The notes below the pieces were generated by a model. It searched no databases and was not told the origin of the DNA. It saw only the letters and a list, made by a program, of their open reading frames with translations. From Nymphaea colorata (Eukaryota > Streptophyta > Magnoliopsida > Nymphaeales > Nymphaeaceae): a stretch of 64,000 nucleotides of DNA. Each line of letters starts with the position of its first letter. Position 1 is the stretch's first letter. The stretch spans positions 1,183,001 to 1,247,000 of the forward strand of contig NC_045142.1 in the NCBI RefSeq assembly GCF_008831285.2, in the 5' to 3' direction. Below, one piece after another: positions 13,301 through 25,440 of this stretch. A program made the position numbers and the translations under genes.

Positions 13301-15394
13301 ACTTTCAGGTACCCAATGTGTAACAAGCTAAATTACTCGGAAAACCCAATATGTTAATAAAGTTTTTTTTTGGACAAAACTTGATTGTACAATGGCCGCA
13401 AGTAAATGTTGGCATGGATATTACAATGAGTTTGATGAATGGTTAGAACCAGTATTACAACTTAGTTCAGTTCTGATAGATGTTTGAGTGGCTTTTCGTG
13501 ATAGAGACAATTTGATTTGTTTGGTTCCAAATATTCTTTTTCTTCGTCAGATCTGCTTTTGTTACTTAGGCTATAAATACAATTTGGATTCTAGCTGAAA
13601 CTGTCAGATCGCAGTTTTAACTTTTCATGATTTGTCGTTCAGTTTCTTAGTCTGGATCCGATATAATGAACGCCTGTTTCCATTGAATTTCTAATGGAGC
13701 AAGAGAAGGATGGAAGTTGGCAGTGAAGATTAGGATTTGGTTGCTAAAATTCACGGCTATGGAGCCACTTTTCAGAGTGAGACTTCATAAATGATAGTTA
13801 AGAAGAAGAAGTTTATAATTTTTCTGTTTCGTAAAACTTGCAATTCTTTTGTATGTTTGTGTGAGAGAGAGAGAGACAGATAGGTGGATACCCAAAAGGC
13901 TTAACAGAATCCTACATTTTTAAGAACGCTGAATTTATCAGAAATTTTATATTCTAAAAAACACGTTTATGTTACCAAATACCCCTAATATCAAAAGGGT
14001 GTGCATAACCAAAGCTGCATATGGAAAAATAATTTTCGATAAGTTGTAAATTATTCTCATATTATTTGGCAATTTTGACTTGTGATTTTCAATGAGTTCA
14101 AAATTAATATTTGAACATAAGAAATGCAAAACTATAGTTAAAACTTGACATATAATTGAATTCAAATGTTCCTTGAAAATTCGTTAAGTTCAACAATTTC
14201 AATACCAAATTGTGGTCCAACTTGGAACCGTTGGTATCTTCGGGGGGCAACGGGGTCAAGTCGGGAGAAATGCACAACGTAGTCCATTTGCATATTTACA
14301 AGGGTAAAATAGACCATCGAACCAGAAGGATGAGCGAGGGCGTTGGGGTAATTTGGGCTTCCAACTCTATTCTTTGTCCCTCCCACGGAACGAAGCTGGT
14401 AGCAGGAGATGCCCCTCAGTCCCTTCCCCATGCGATTCGGTACGAGCGAGGGCGATACGAGTCAAAGCTACAGGATTTCGGTTCGTTTCGTTGCGTACGG
14501 ACTCCTTGGCCTTGCGTCAGTCTCGGGATTGCCTGACATCCGAGTCTGACGCCTGGAAGCAACCGTTGCCCCTCAGAATACAGAGACCCAAAATTTCACG
14601 TAAAATTTTGAATGCCGTCAAGAAGTTTTAAATATTTTATTTATTGCCTCACAGATCCACGTAACGCATGGTTCGATGACGACAGCGAGCGGGGCCACAC
14701 GCTTCGCGTGAGCATCGCTCTCTTTCGTCCCTCCTTCAAGCCAACGGCCGAGATCGAGGGATCTGGGCCACGGACGGCCGAGATTCACCAAGGAACGTTC
14801 TCAGAACGACCTTAATAGCCCCGGAAAGCACATTAAAGACATGATTGGTCTCCTTGCATGTGGTCAAATCATGGATCGGCCTTTGTTTGACTGGGTCTCT
14901 CAGCGTTCCGTATAATCAACCCATAGCTGTGTGCTGGGGTTATGACGCGGTTCGGTCAATCCCGCCAATGGGTTCGGCCTGATCGACATTATCCAATTGG
15001 ATCTAGGTTTGGGTTCGATCTCGTGATAAGAATTTCAAGATGGTGGCTCATTTGGGTCTTGACTCAGTCTAGTGGAAGGAAGGTGCTTAGGAGCTCAGCC
15101 ACCACAAAAGTCAAAAACCCCAAGTCGCTTGCGTGTCTTTGCCAAATTCTACAGGGGCAATTTTGTAACTGCAGCTTTTTGAAAAGTTCAATTTACCCCC
15201 TCGGCCTCCTCCAGTAAAATGAAATGAAGAAGGCGTACCGAATAACTGCCACTGCATTTTTAACGGTAAATAAAAAAGGGCGATACGTTTCGCCGTCTCC
15301 CTTCGTCTTTTCTTTATCCTTTTCTGCAGCAAATTGCATTTCTTTAGAAACCTGCGCGGACGATAAAAAAGAGAGGTTTAAATAAAACTCAGAG

Positions 15395-17196
15395 GTGGGA
15401 CCACACGATGGCCGTAGGATGATGAGATTTAACACGTGGCGCGAATCGAACGGTGGAACCGGGGTTGTGGATGAAGCTGGGGGAGGGAAGCGGTCTGGTT
15501 GGTTTCGGGCGACCGGGAGTAGGAGGTGGGCGTGGGGGTTTCCACCGGACTGGCCGGTGCGATGGGGTCACGAGTATAAGAGTTGGAGGTTTAAGGGGGG
15601 AGGAAGGAGAGAATTTACTTTCAGGGGTTTTGGCGATCGGAGAAGCAGAGAAACGGGAGGAGGAAAGCGTGTTGGTCACAATTTTGTCTCGGGAGAGTGT
15701 TTACCGGAATTCGTGTTTTCTAGGAACCGAACCGCCGGTTTCCGACGTCATTCTGGCCATCTTTCGCCGGAATTTCGATGGAATTATGGTTTTTCTAATG
15801 CCGATCCTCGCCGTTGGATGGAGGATCTCAAAGGCAGAAGCTTACCGAGGTTAGATTCTGAATTACCCTCCTTGGAGGCATGGATTTTTGCGGAATTGGC
15901 GCGGTCGGGATTTTGCGAGGGTTTTTGTTGTCCTTCCCGGGGTTTTTCCGAACGATTACAGTTTCTCTTAAATTTCATTCTTTAATTGTTTTTCTTTTGG
16001 AGTTCTCCGTTAAGGAGCTGCGCGATCCAGCTTGCATATTTTGAAAAGTTTCTTTTTGTGGTGTTGATTTGTGTTCTGGTTTAAATTATGGTTTTGTTGC
16101 GTTTGTTTCCGTAATTGTGGATGATTTCTGCGGAAAATATGAGATATACTCATTTCATCTTAAATTTCACCGATTTTGCGTCGTGTTATGGTTTTCAGAT
16201 CTTAAATTCCTTTTTCTATTTTTTTTCTCGTTATAGAATTCGTCGATCTTCAAAACTTGTTTTTCTTTGTTGTGTTTGTGAAATCCTTATCTTGATCCCG
16301 AAGTTCGGATAATTCTTTCGCAGGGTTTGAAACATGAGACACGATTCCTCTCTCCCAATTGAGAATCGAGAACTTCCTCCCAGATCAAATGTAAGATGAT
16401 AACTGCTTTTGGGTCATTCTTTTCCAAAGTCAGGAGGAATCGTTCTTTTTCTTGGTTTTACCGTTGGCCCCATTTTTCTCAAATCTTTGGGATCGATCCC
16501 TGATGGTTCTTTTTTATTTGCCTTTTGAGATTGCTTAGGTGGTCTGTGTGCTTTGCAGTTTCCCATTTTATGTCTTCTTTTTGTTTACTCAATATCTACA
16601 TCACGTTACGTTGCGGAAGAAAATTCTTTGCCTTGTCTTTCTTAAGTAGGATTTTACACATCCTGTTCAGTTGCCTATGCGTGATCGTTTCCTTCGTTTC
16701 GTTTATTGGAATTTATTGTGGCCTTTCCTTGGTGGTTGCCAATGCTGGGGGCTGATGGTTATCAATAACAGTATCTCTTTTGTCCCTGGTGTTGAAGTAT
16801 GCACATCAGTGCAAAGGGCTGATGCTTTGGAGGACGCAGTAATTCCTTTGGTTACTTGATATGACGTAAAGAGAAATTTCATTTTCTTGCTTTTTTTTAA
16901 TGTTAGAGTAACAAGTACAGTTGTTGCTTTATTGCTTCATTGCGGATTTTATTTTTCTATTGATACACTTTTATTTTAAAACAATTCTGAGCACGTTAAA
17001 TTACTTTGTGAATGTAATTGTGCAGTGGCAGGATTTCTCCTTACCAACTTGACTTCTCATTGGTGGATCGTGAATGTGAAGATCAAATATATAGCTGATC
17101 ATCTGTAAATTTTTCCAGAGTGATACTGTGGATGGCTCCATCAAGTTATTTGATGCTTATTTGCTGAATTCTCCCTGGATATTATAAGTTGGAGTA
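15395..17196 (+). promoter_or_regulatory. Putative promoter and split 5' leader of the TRP/TRFL gene
   Basis: A G-box/ABRE-like CACGTGGC starts at 15433 and a TATA-like TATAAG lies at 15575-15580, in a GC-rich stretch about 1.6 kb before the coding start. From about 15990 the sequence turns T-rich and intron-like. A possible leader exon lies near 16324-16390: it is preceded by a T-rich tract ending in CGCAG and followed by the donor-like GTAAGA. Another acceptor (TTTTCCAG, ending 17118) precedes the exon that carries the coding start. The candidate leader exon contains an upstream ATG at 16333 in an open frame. No transcript data are available, so the leader structure is inferred. The 196-codon frame at 15395-15985 looks like a chance product of high GC. 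Confidence 0.4.
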
Positions 17197-20100
17197 ATGC
17201 AGAAAAGGTTGGAATGTGGATTCAATTGCTACCAAGTGCCAACCATGCCCCGAACTTCACGATCAGCCAGGGTACTCCTGTTTAGCTGATTATCTCTATT
17301 ATATTTTTACCTATCGTTATTTTCCCTTTTTAAGTTCTTGCTTCTTATCGTTGTTTTTCCTTCTAATTCTTACTTCTATATTTCTCTCAGGGAAAACGTT
17401 TATTCAGAAAAAAGGACTCTCACTATGATATGCATGCTTTTGAATTATTGGCTACTGTTGCTGGCAAGTTATTATGTGAGAACGAATCATTTCCTACCAA
17501 TTGTGATTCTTCAGTTAGAAGGGATAAGGAATCTGCTAAGAAATTAAAAAATAACGCAGCTCAAAATGTGAAGAAGGCTGGATGGGCTGTTACGGGTTTT
17601 GACAGTTCCCTTTCTGTTTCAAGCGATCCGGTTAAGGAAGAACTGCAGAATGAAGTGAAACCATTTAAATTGGAAGTGTGTGATCAAGGAATCTCTGACG
17701 AGGGTCCTTTAGCCTCCAGAGATGTTTTACATTGTCCGCTTCGGCAAGGAGAGTGCCACACCTCTGGAGAGGGTTCACATGTTCGAAGTGGGGATGCATC
17801 AGGATCTATTTCAGTGATCACCAAGTTTGATAGCTCTCTTCAGGCTCGCTTAGTAGGTAATTCTGTTGATGAAGTAAGAAATAATGTCTCTGGAGTCTCC
17901 TCTGGACCTTGGGAAATACACAAACATGAGACGGATGGGCTTCAAGGAAAATGTGCTGAAACCAAAAGCTACCCTTGCTCCCTAGAATCTCCTGATTTGA
18001 GAACAGGGAATCCAAACAGTGGATATGGACAAGGTAGTCAGGTGATGATTAGTCGCCATTCGGGAGGAACTATCCCTGATACGTTCAGTTCACAAGAACC
18101 TATTGATGAGGAGACAAAGCCTCCTGCATTGGTTAGTTCAGCCAGTAGTGATGAGGTCAGCTTTTGTATTGGGCGCGTACCTTATAGCTCGTCTCCTGTT
18201 ATTCAGGAGGATGTAAAAATAGTTCAAGAAGATGATGATGAAAACTCTTCTGGGTGCAGTAAACCCAGTAATGTATCTCTACAAGGTAACTGGCCACGCC
18301 TTGCTGATAGGAAAATCAGGAAGGTTTCCTCAAATATTTGGAAAGCGGCTCCTGCAATGTTGAAAGATGGGAAGCCCTATAACAACGGTATGCCTCTAGA
18401 CTTTCGAGTTTTTTTAGGAATTAACGATTTTTTTTTATGTATTCTTTTTCTCTCAACTGTTATGATTTTTTCTCGATTTAGTGATGCTGCAAAATTTTGT
18501 TGTCCTTGTCATGTACTGATAAAATGTTTACGATATTGCACTTTGTACATTCACTTCTGGATTACAATCAACTGGGTCTTTTTTTGGTTCCTTCTTTTTC
18601 AAGTTATTTCTCTGTTATTGCTAATCAGATGTGGAAACGAAACCTGCATTCTACAATAGGAAAACTAATTGTAAACGACAAAGAACTCAAAGGTGTCCTC
18701 CCGTTAAGAGAAGAAGATTGTTTCAACAAAGCCTGCTGTCAATATTTGATGGAGGGATTGGGGGTGAAGATGCTTCTACCCCACCAGAGAAGCACATATA
18801 CGAAGATATCTCTACTCCTGATTCAAGGATTAATCACGGTAACTTTCCACTTAGTGACTTCGTTGGGTCTTAGTTTTAATTTTTTCTTTGTATATAGTCC
18901 TGAAAGCTCCAAAGCTGTCATCTGCAGCCAGTGGGGCCTCAAGCCCAATAGAAAGTACAAAGTCATCTGTGAAGGCTAATGATTCAAAAGGTGGGACTTC
19001 TGTTTGTGTTCATGTTACTCTGATCCTTCTGTTTTAGTCATGTAGATGCAGATTTCTGGTCCTTAACCTGACCCCTTGTTTTGGTTTCAAATACACAGTG
19101 AAGTTGAATATCAAGTCATTCAAGGTTCCTGAGCTCCTCATTGAGATGCCAGAAAATGCAACTGTGGGATCATTAAAGGTTAGTTCTTGCCTAGCTTCTT
19201 TTGTTAGATCATGAAGCTAGTTGGATGTATCATGGGCATTGTCACCAATGGAAAGATCTCTCAGAGGAATTTGTAGATTATTATCCATATCGTCACTAAA
19301 ATGAGGGTATCCAATAATTATAAACTCGAATCACATGTTGATTGGCACCATAGTACTCTCTCTGATATGTAAATTAATTTAATTTCAGAGGACTGTCATG
19401 GAGGCTGTCACATCCATACTTGGAGGTGGGCTACAAGTTGGAATTCTCCTACAAGGGAAGAAAATCCACGATGACAGCAAAACCCTGCTCCAGACAGGGA
19501 TTTCCTGTAGCAATGAGCATGATGATGTTGGATTCATGCTGGAACCTAACACCATTCATGCTCCAAAGTTTTCCTCGACTGATCCATGCCCCCCACTCTC
19601 TCCCAAAGAAACTGAGCCATTAAACAGGTATTACTAAAAAATTTGTGGCACGGACCAACAATTGAAGACTTGTGGTGGTTGCGTAGTTCCCTTTCTGTCC
19701 TTAGCTCTTGGCATGTATTCACTTTAGATGTAAACGTGTGAATCATTATGGACTAAAATTACGTTTGTTTTTCTCTCTAGGTACAATCCTCTGTCTGATA
19801 ATTCAGATCTAGGCGTAGATGAGCCCACTGCTGGTGGACCTCTATGGGAGGAAAGTGACTGTAATCAGACGACATCTCCTGCTGAATTATCAACTAAGAA
19901 TGCGAACCAGAACTCCAGGGCATTGGTTGCCGTACCAACTGTAAGTGTGGAGGCCTTGGCGGTGGTGCCCCTCCATTGCAAGCCCCGGCGGAGTGAGCTC
20001 GTTCAGCGTCGAACACGGCGACCATTCTCTGTTCCAGAGGTGGAAGCGCTGGTAAAGGCAGTCGAGAAGCTTGGGACTGGGAGGTATGTATCCGTGTATG

Positions 20101-21891
20101 TTCTGCAACATTTGATTCTTTGGAGTGGCCAGAACCGATACCATTGAGACAAAACTGACTGGTCGAACTTGGTACAGTTCGATCATAATCGCTTTGCAGC
20201 ATTCTGCTCTTATTGGCGTTTTTTTGGTTGTTTTCTCAGATGGAGAGACGTGAAGCTACTAGCTTTTGACAACGCGAAGCATCGCACGTATGTCGACTTG
20301 AAGGTAGTTGCTTCTCCATCGAGCTCTCTGCTCCTTCATGCTTCTTTTCCTCAGTTTGGTACTCTTGTCTATCACGTAATCTTGCCTTGAACTACCGCAT
20401 TGTTTGTGAGCTGTGAGGGACCTATGTCCTTCAAAATATCCCCTTCCTGTCCCTGAGATCGAGACGTCCCACGGTATTGTCCAGTCAAATCCTATCCGAA
20501 AGAAAACGATACGGTGCCTGAGGAAAGCAGAGGCGTGCAGGCGGACGATTCTCCTACTTCCGCAGATGAAAAACTCTGACTTCGTCCTGCCTATGGAATC
20601 TATTGCTTCTCATCTTCGGCAATCATGAAGATGAGAAGAAAAGGGAAAAAAGGAACGAGGATGGTGGAAGGCTTCCGTGGGAGCCACGGTTGACTGTAGC
20701 CTTGCTTGTTTTGGGAGCCAACTGTTTTCAAGCCACGTTTGGCCAGAAGAATGCTTGGTCTTGTGTACTTGGGCTGGACAGATAAGGTTGGCTGTCAACT
20801 TTAGAAGGCATTTTTTTCCTTTTCTGGGTTGAAGTAAACGGCAAGGGCCGCAGTCCCGCGTACTACCTTCCCTTCTCTGTACTTCTCCTGTGGTTATTGG
20901 TAGTTGGTACTGGGCCACAGGCCGCCTTCTTTTTCCTTTTTGCCCTTTTCTCTATTTCTTTAATGAAGGGCCAAACTGTCCTGGCAGCTTAGGAGTAGGA
21001 TAGTGGGGCACCGTTGTCATTTTAGTATTAGTTGGCATGTTGGCTTGCAACCTGTTTCTTTTCCTTTTCTTCTTTTATTTCCGAACGTGGTGTCCTTGGT
21101 CTCATCACGTTTGCTTTTGTCTGAACGTGGTGGTGCCCTGGTCCCAGCCTTGCTGTCCGCCTTTAATTGCCACCGTCTATTTCTCGGATGGATGGTGTAC
21201 GTAGTCTTCTGCCATGATGTGTTAGATTTCACGGGCTTTTTTGCTTTTCTCTTGGTCCCCTACGCTACCCGTTTGACCGTGCAGCTGGACCCAGCATGGC
21301 TTCTTGAACCGGCCCTCCTTTCCGTGAACAAGGAAATGATGCCTCTCTTTTCGCTTGGCGGACCCTCATAGGGTGGTTTCAAGTACCTGGACTCGATCAT
21401 CAGAAAATGAACCGAAACGAAAGGCCTCTTTAGGTTCTCAAGTGGTCTATTGGTCCCACTGCTTCTACTAATCCAGAAGGCTTCAACACCAATCGAAACC
21501 GGTCCATTCTGACTTCCATTAGTCATCTCTATGCACGGTCGGCATCAGCTATGCTCCCCGTGGTTCTGGTTCTCTAGCGTCACGGTTTCGAGCCGAACGA
21601 AGTAGGCTGACCACACTTGTACTGCCCAATTTGAGAAGCCAAAAGACTCATCTTACTGATCCCAATTCCTATGTTTGTACACGATGGCTTGTATTGATGA
21701 TGGCGGTATTATTGTTACAGGATAAGTGGAAGACGCTCGTGCACACGGCGAGGATCTCTCCGCAACAGAGGAGGGGGGAGCCGGTGCCGCAGGAGCTCTT
21801 GGACAGGGTGCTGTCCGCCCACGCCTACTGGTCGCAACAGCAGGCGAAGCATCAGGTCAAGCAGCAAGGGGAGACACGCTTGCTACTTTGA
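17197..21891 (+). CDS. TRFL: Telomere repeat-binding protein, TRP/TRFL family (Ubl domain plus Myb/telobox domain)
   Basis: This is a nuclear protein that binds double-stranded TTTAGGG telomere repeats through a single extended Myb domain. Nine coding exons join in phase: 17197-17271, 17391-18387, 18629-18838, 18898-18990, 19099-19178, 19389-19627, 19781-20083, 20240-20303 and 21721-21891, giving 743 residues. The start MQKRLECGFNCYQVPTMPR fits the family's conserved N-terminus, followed by MHAFELLATVAGKLL in exon 2. Exon 3 has a basic, nuclear-signal-like KRQRTQRCPPVKRRRL. A ubiquitin-like domain lies at about residues 459-540 (VKLNIKSFKVPELLIEMPE ... LLQGKKIHDD). The Myb domain, about 643-705, spans exons 7-9: RRPFSVPEVEALVKAVEKLG, GRWRDVKLLAF, HRTYVDLKDKWKTLVHTARI. 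VDLKDKW is the telobox recognition helix. The C-terminal extension needed by this subgroup (SPQQRRGEPVPQELLDRV) is present. Intron 8 is 1.4 kb and splits the Myb domain. Which paralogue it is cannot be decided here. Confidence 0.95.
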
Positions 21892-22664
21892 TTCCCGATC
21901 TGTAAAAAAGGAGTGAACACAAAATGGAGACGAGAAGGAAAAAACCAAAGTCTGTAATATTCTCTCACCATGATTCTTGGCCGGAATTTTCCCTTCTGTT
22001 CTTTACTTACGAGGGAAGTCTGGTATGTGTATATTCATGAAATAAAGAAAGGGCAAAACCTTGTGGATGGGAAATGCTAACAAAAAGTCTTTCATGGTCG
22101 TCGGCCGTCGTCACCGGCGGCCGTGCCATCTCTGTTCTTTTTTAACCATCTGATGGTTCCTGACATGTGTGAATTGGGAAGAAGGAAGCAAGGGGGGTTG
22201 GTGGTGTCCTGTTGATTGGAACGGAGAAAGGGAGAGGTGTTCGATTTGTTTGGGGGAAGGTCTGTTGTAAAGAGATGGTCGACGATTCAATTCTTATTTT
22301 CTCTTCTTTCTAGCTTCTCTTTTGTTACTGGAATAATCAAGTGAAATTATGTGCAGTTTCTCCTTTCTTCACTGCGTCTCTTCCTTTTGCTTCTTTCCAT
22401 TGACATTCCTTTTGTGGGCATTAGATAAGGCCACCTCAAGAAGCGGGGAGCAGACTGGAGCTCTCACGCTTGTGTATCGAAGCTGGCCTCCCCCCTTGGC
22501 TATGGAGGTACCTGAACTTCTTTTCTAATCTAAAACCAATTACAGTCGTCTTCATTTTCAGTTTTATGAAAAGCATACATCTGGTCTCAAATTCGAAAGG
22601 ATGAACATCTTAACAAAGGGTTGGTGGCAAGTGCATTAGTATCGCTATTATCTTTTCTTTGATT

Positions 22665-22860
22665 TGGATACAGAGGGAACTTGCGACACGGCGCTGCATA
22701 GGCTTATGCTAGAGATTCACAACCATGATAATTGAACCAGTGACCGACCTTATATCAGTTGCAGCACAACCAGCCATGCCAAGCCACGCCCATGGGAATT
22801 GAACCAGTGACTGACCTTAATATCAGTTGCTGCGCAACCAGCTATGTCAAGCCTCTTGAT
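22665..22860 (-). repeat. tRNA-derived SINE-like remnant with tandem heads
   Basis: Two units, starting at 22730 and 22797 (period 67 bp), share the + strand string AATTGAACCAGTGAC. Read on the minus strand, each has a B-box-like GGTTCAATT preceded by GGTCACT-like sequence. A possible anticodon stem (ACTGA...TCAGT) comes before that, and in one unit a D-arm-like TAGCTGGTTGCG. The T-stem is badly mismatched, so this is not a working tRNA. The body toward 22665 is unrelated. This fits a degraded SINE, but the family is not recognised. Confidence 0.35.
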
Positions 22861-24345
22861 GTTGGTGCCGCTTATGACGTACAATATTCTTTGCAGGTGA
22901 TGTATATAATTCAAAAAATCAGAAATATTCTGTCATCAAAATTCCAATCGTTGTGAAAAATCAAGTTAAACATCTATGCAAACCAAGTCAGTATTAACAA
23001 CAGGCTGCTATAGGCAATGTCAGGTGTATTTCAAAGGTTAGGCACACCAACCTTGCCAGTACATTGCGTTGCACATGGAGTTGGCAGTGCAGCTCCACCA
23101 GAAAAAGTAAAAACTGCAATACACCGCCATCCTGATCAATAAATCGTTAACGACAATGCACTAATTTGATCTGAATGAAATGCCGTTGTATATTTTCAGA
23201 ACTAAGCGCAAGCTCTTATAAACGCCAGAATTGCTTGAAATCCAGAAGATGATTGCAAACAGCTTGTGTGGTTTATTACTACTTCATAAGCTTTAAGCAC
23301 CATGGCTACAATTGCAAAGCACCCATGTTTATAGTTAAACACAAAGCTCGCAAGCACCATATAATTGAAGGGCTTATAAAGTAGAGAAACACTTACAATT
23401 GGGGAAGTCAATGGATGAGATTGGAATCGAATAATACCCTCCACCACATTCGACCTATCAGACATTCCCGTATTCATGTTTGAATTTTAATTCGAATGTG
23501 TATGAAGAAAAGTTTATATATTTATATCCAAATCTGAGTTTTAAATTCGAAAATTGAATCCAACGAAGATTCAAATTTTAAAATAACCAAATTCGACTCC
23601 GACTTTCAAGTACACAACCAAATCAAAACTTCATTATGATGTATTAAAAAAACTTTCAGACTGTGTGGACATAGGATATATGGTATCTATTTAAAACTAA
23701 ATCCGAATCTGATCAGGTCCTTATTTAAAATTGAATCCAAATCTAAATTCAGTCAAATGTCATTAATTTGGAATCCCATCTAAATATCTTTCATACCTGA
23801 AAGGGCTTTTACTGCACCGGTGGTGGAGATCGGCGTCCTTTTCAATGAATTGCTTGAGTTATTCAAGGCATCAATAGAGACATTACTATACCGTGACTAC
23901 TCCCTAGTGAAACAAAGGCTCTATGCAAGTAAAAAATCAGTGGAAAACACACCTAAGAGCAGAGGGATCCCCTCGCACGCCATGTTCGTCAAAATCAAGC
24001 TAAAGTGGTAAATTCCAATCAAATTGGTGGCAAATCGATTTAATTCACCAACCAATCCAATTTGTATGAATTCTTATTTGGATTGAATTTCCAATTTTTA
24101 TAAAATGATTGGCATCTTTATACGTCAAGTTATCAGTGATTCCAAGATTCATATCTGTGTACTGTTTCAAGCAGATCGGGATGCATGCATGGAGGACGTA
24201 GGTTCTTCAAGTTAACCAGAGGTGTCCCACGCCCACCTGAGATTGGTTTCTCTTTTTTCTCCAAGGAAATATGACCACGTATCTGTTGCACTTCCTTTAG
24301 TATCCTTTCCTTTTCCCTCCATCCAAACGTAATGCTACGTGTAGG

Positions 24346-24482
24346 TTCGAGTAATGAATCCATGTATGTTTGTTGGCTTTAAGCAATTTACAAGAACATG
24401 TTTAGATCAAAATCCATGAATTCGAGTAATGAATCCATGTATGTTTATTGGTTTTAAGCAATTTACAAGAACATCTTTAGAA
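24346..24482. repeat. Two-copy 75-bp direct repeat
   Basis: TTCGAGTAATGAATCCATGT begins both at 24346 and at 24421. The match continues through TTTAAGCAATTTACAAGAACAT with a few substitutions. Confidence 0.85.
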
Positions 24483-25024
24483 ATACAAGTTTTCTAATGG
24501 GCCTGAAGCCTCGCAGGACGATATAAAATGCAAGACGGATTTCTCTTCCACTCAAAAGCCCGTTCATTTATGAACAAGCACTGCCTCTCACCTTCAACAT
24601 CATACCATTAGGGTTGGCAACTCTTTGAAGGTTCATACTTTGGATTTCTGGTTCTGCTCCACACACAGGCACACAAACACACGCACTGTGAGAGTCTGCT
24701 GCCCAGAGAGTTGGAGGTAGTTGATCGGACCGGTGACTGATAGAAGATCTGTCTCCGGTTCATTTCAGATGGGCATCAATTTCCTGTACGCACGGCTTTA
24801 GACCCTGGAGACATGGGGAAGGTGGAGAGTTATCTTCTTGTTCCTCACCGGAAAATTTTCTGCTAATAAAAATCTAGCCCTTTAAAAGGTTTTTCAAAAT
24901 GTGGAGCAACAAACATATATAGATTCTCGAATGCCATCAAAGAAACTTGCCCTTGAAGGCTTCTTCGTTTCAAGATATAGTTGCTACATGTTACCAACGA
25001 CACGTAAATAGGTCACACACATAT

Positions 25025-25057
<33 letters not shown>

Positions 25058-25058
25058 T
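25025..25058. repeat. Compound (TA)n(TG)n microsatellite
   Basis: TA units pass into TG units about 400 bp before the C2 gene start. Confidence 0.9.
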
Positions 25059-25440
25059 TATCTTGAGATTTTTTCCCTCTTAAAACTGGGAAAATCTTCA
25101 AGAGAGGTTTGCCCCTCGAATCAAACACCACCCCTAGACTCTAAATTTTTCCCGTTAAAAACTGCTGCAATGCTGTACTTGACAAGCAGGCAGGTGTCCC
25201 GCGAAAGACGACAGTGAGAGAGGGAATGGAATGACCAAATATGGTAATCTTCCTCCTCTGAACGGTTTGCGGTCCCCACTTGCCCAACTGCAACGCGGTT
25301 TAGATTCCTCCGCCCTTACTTACATAATGGTCCCCACAAAGGTCCACCGGTGTGCTCTCGCCTCGGTTGGTCTTCCTCCTCCGAGTCGGACGCCTCCGCC
25401 ACCGGTTCGGACCCCTCGCGTTCCGAGTCGGTAGCGGAAA

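Larger units (their letters stand above)
3003..15394. other. Long intergenic spacer, no supported gene
   Basis: The region is AT-rich and the open frames in both strands are short and show no recognisable domain. It holds (CA)n at 7189-7230, (TA)n at 9592-9622, (TA)n(CA)n at 10342-10383, (TA)n at 12405-12425, and a 75-bp direct repeat at 5101-5250. GC-richer islands occur near 10780-10990, 12540-12960, 14210-14560 and 14640-14830. The one at 12.6 kb carries a G-box (CACGTG, 12708-12713), but no gene could be built from any of them. They may be old transposon remnants or promoter-like debris. Confidence 0.6.
21892..25440. other. Spacer between TRFL and C2 genes
   Basis: The first part should hold the TRFL 3' UTR; an AATAAAG signal lies near 22040. 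The rest holds tandem tRNA-like units (22730-22860), a 75-bp direct repeat (24346-24482) and (TA)n(TG)n (25025-25058). No supported gene was seen. Confidence 0.6.

Noticed and set aside
15395-15985. 196-codon open frame (+) before the TRFL gene
   Set aside because: It lies in a GC-rich promoter/leader zone, overlaps another long frame, and its Gly/Arg/Trp-rich sequence has no domain or repeat of known families.
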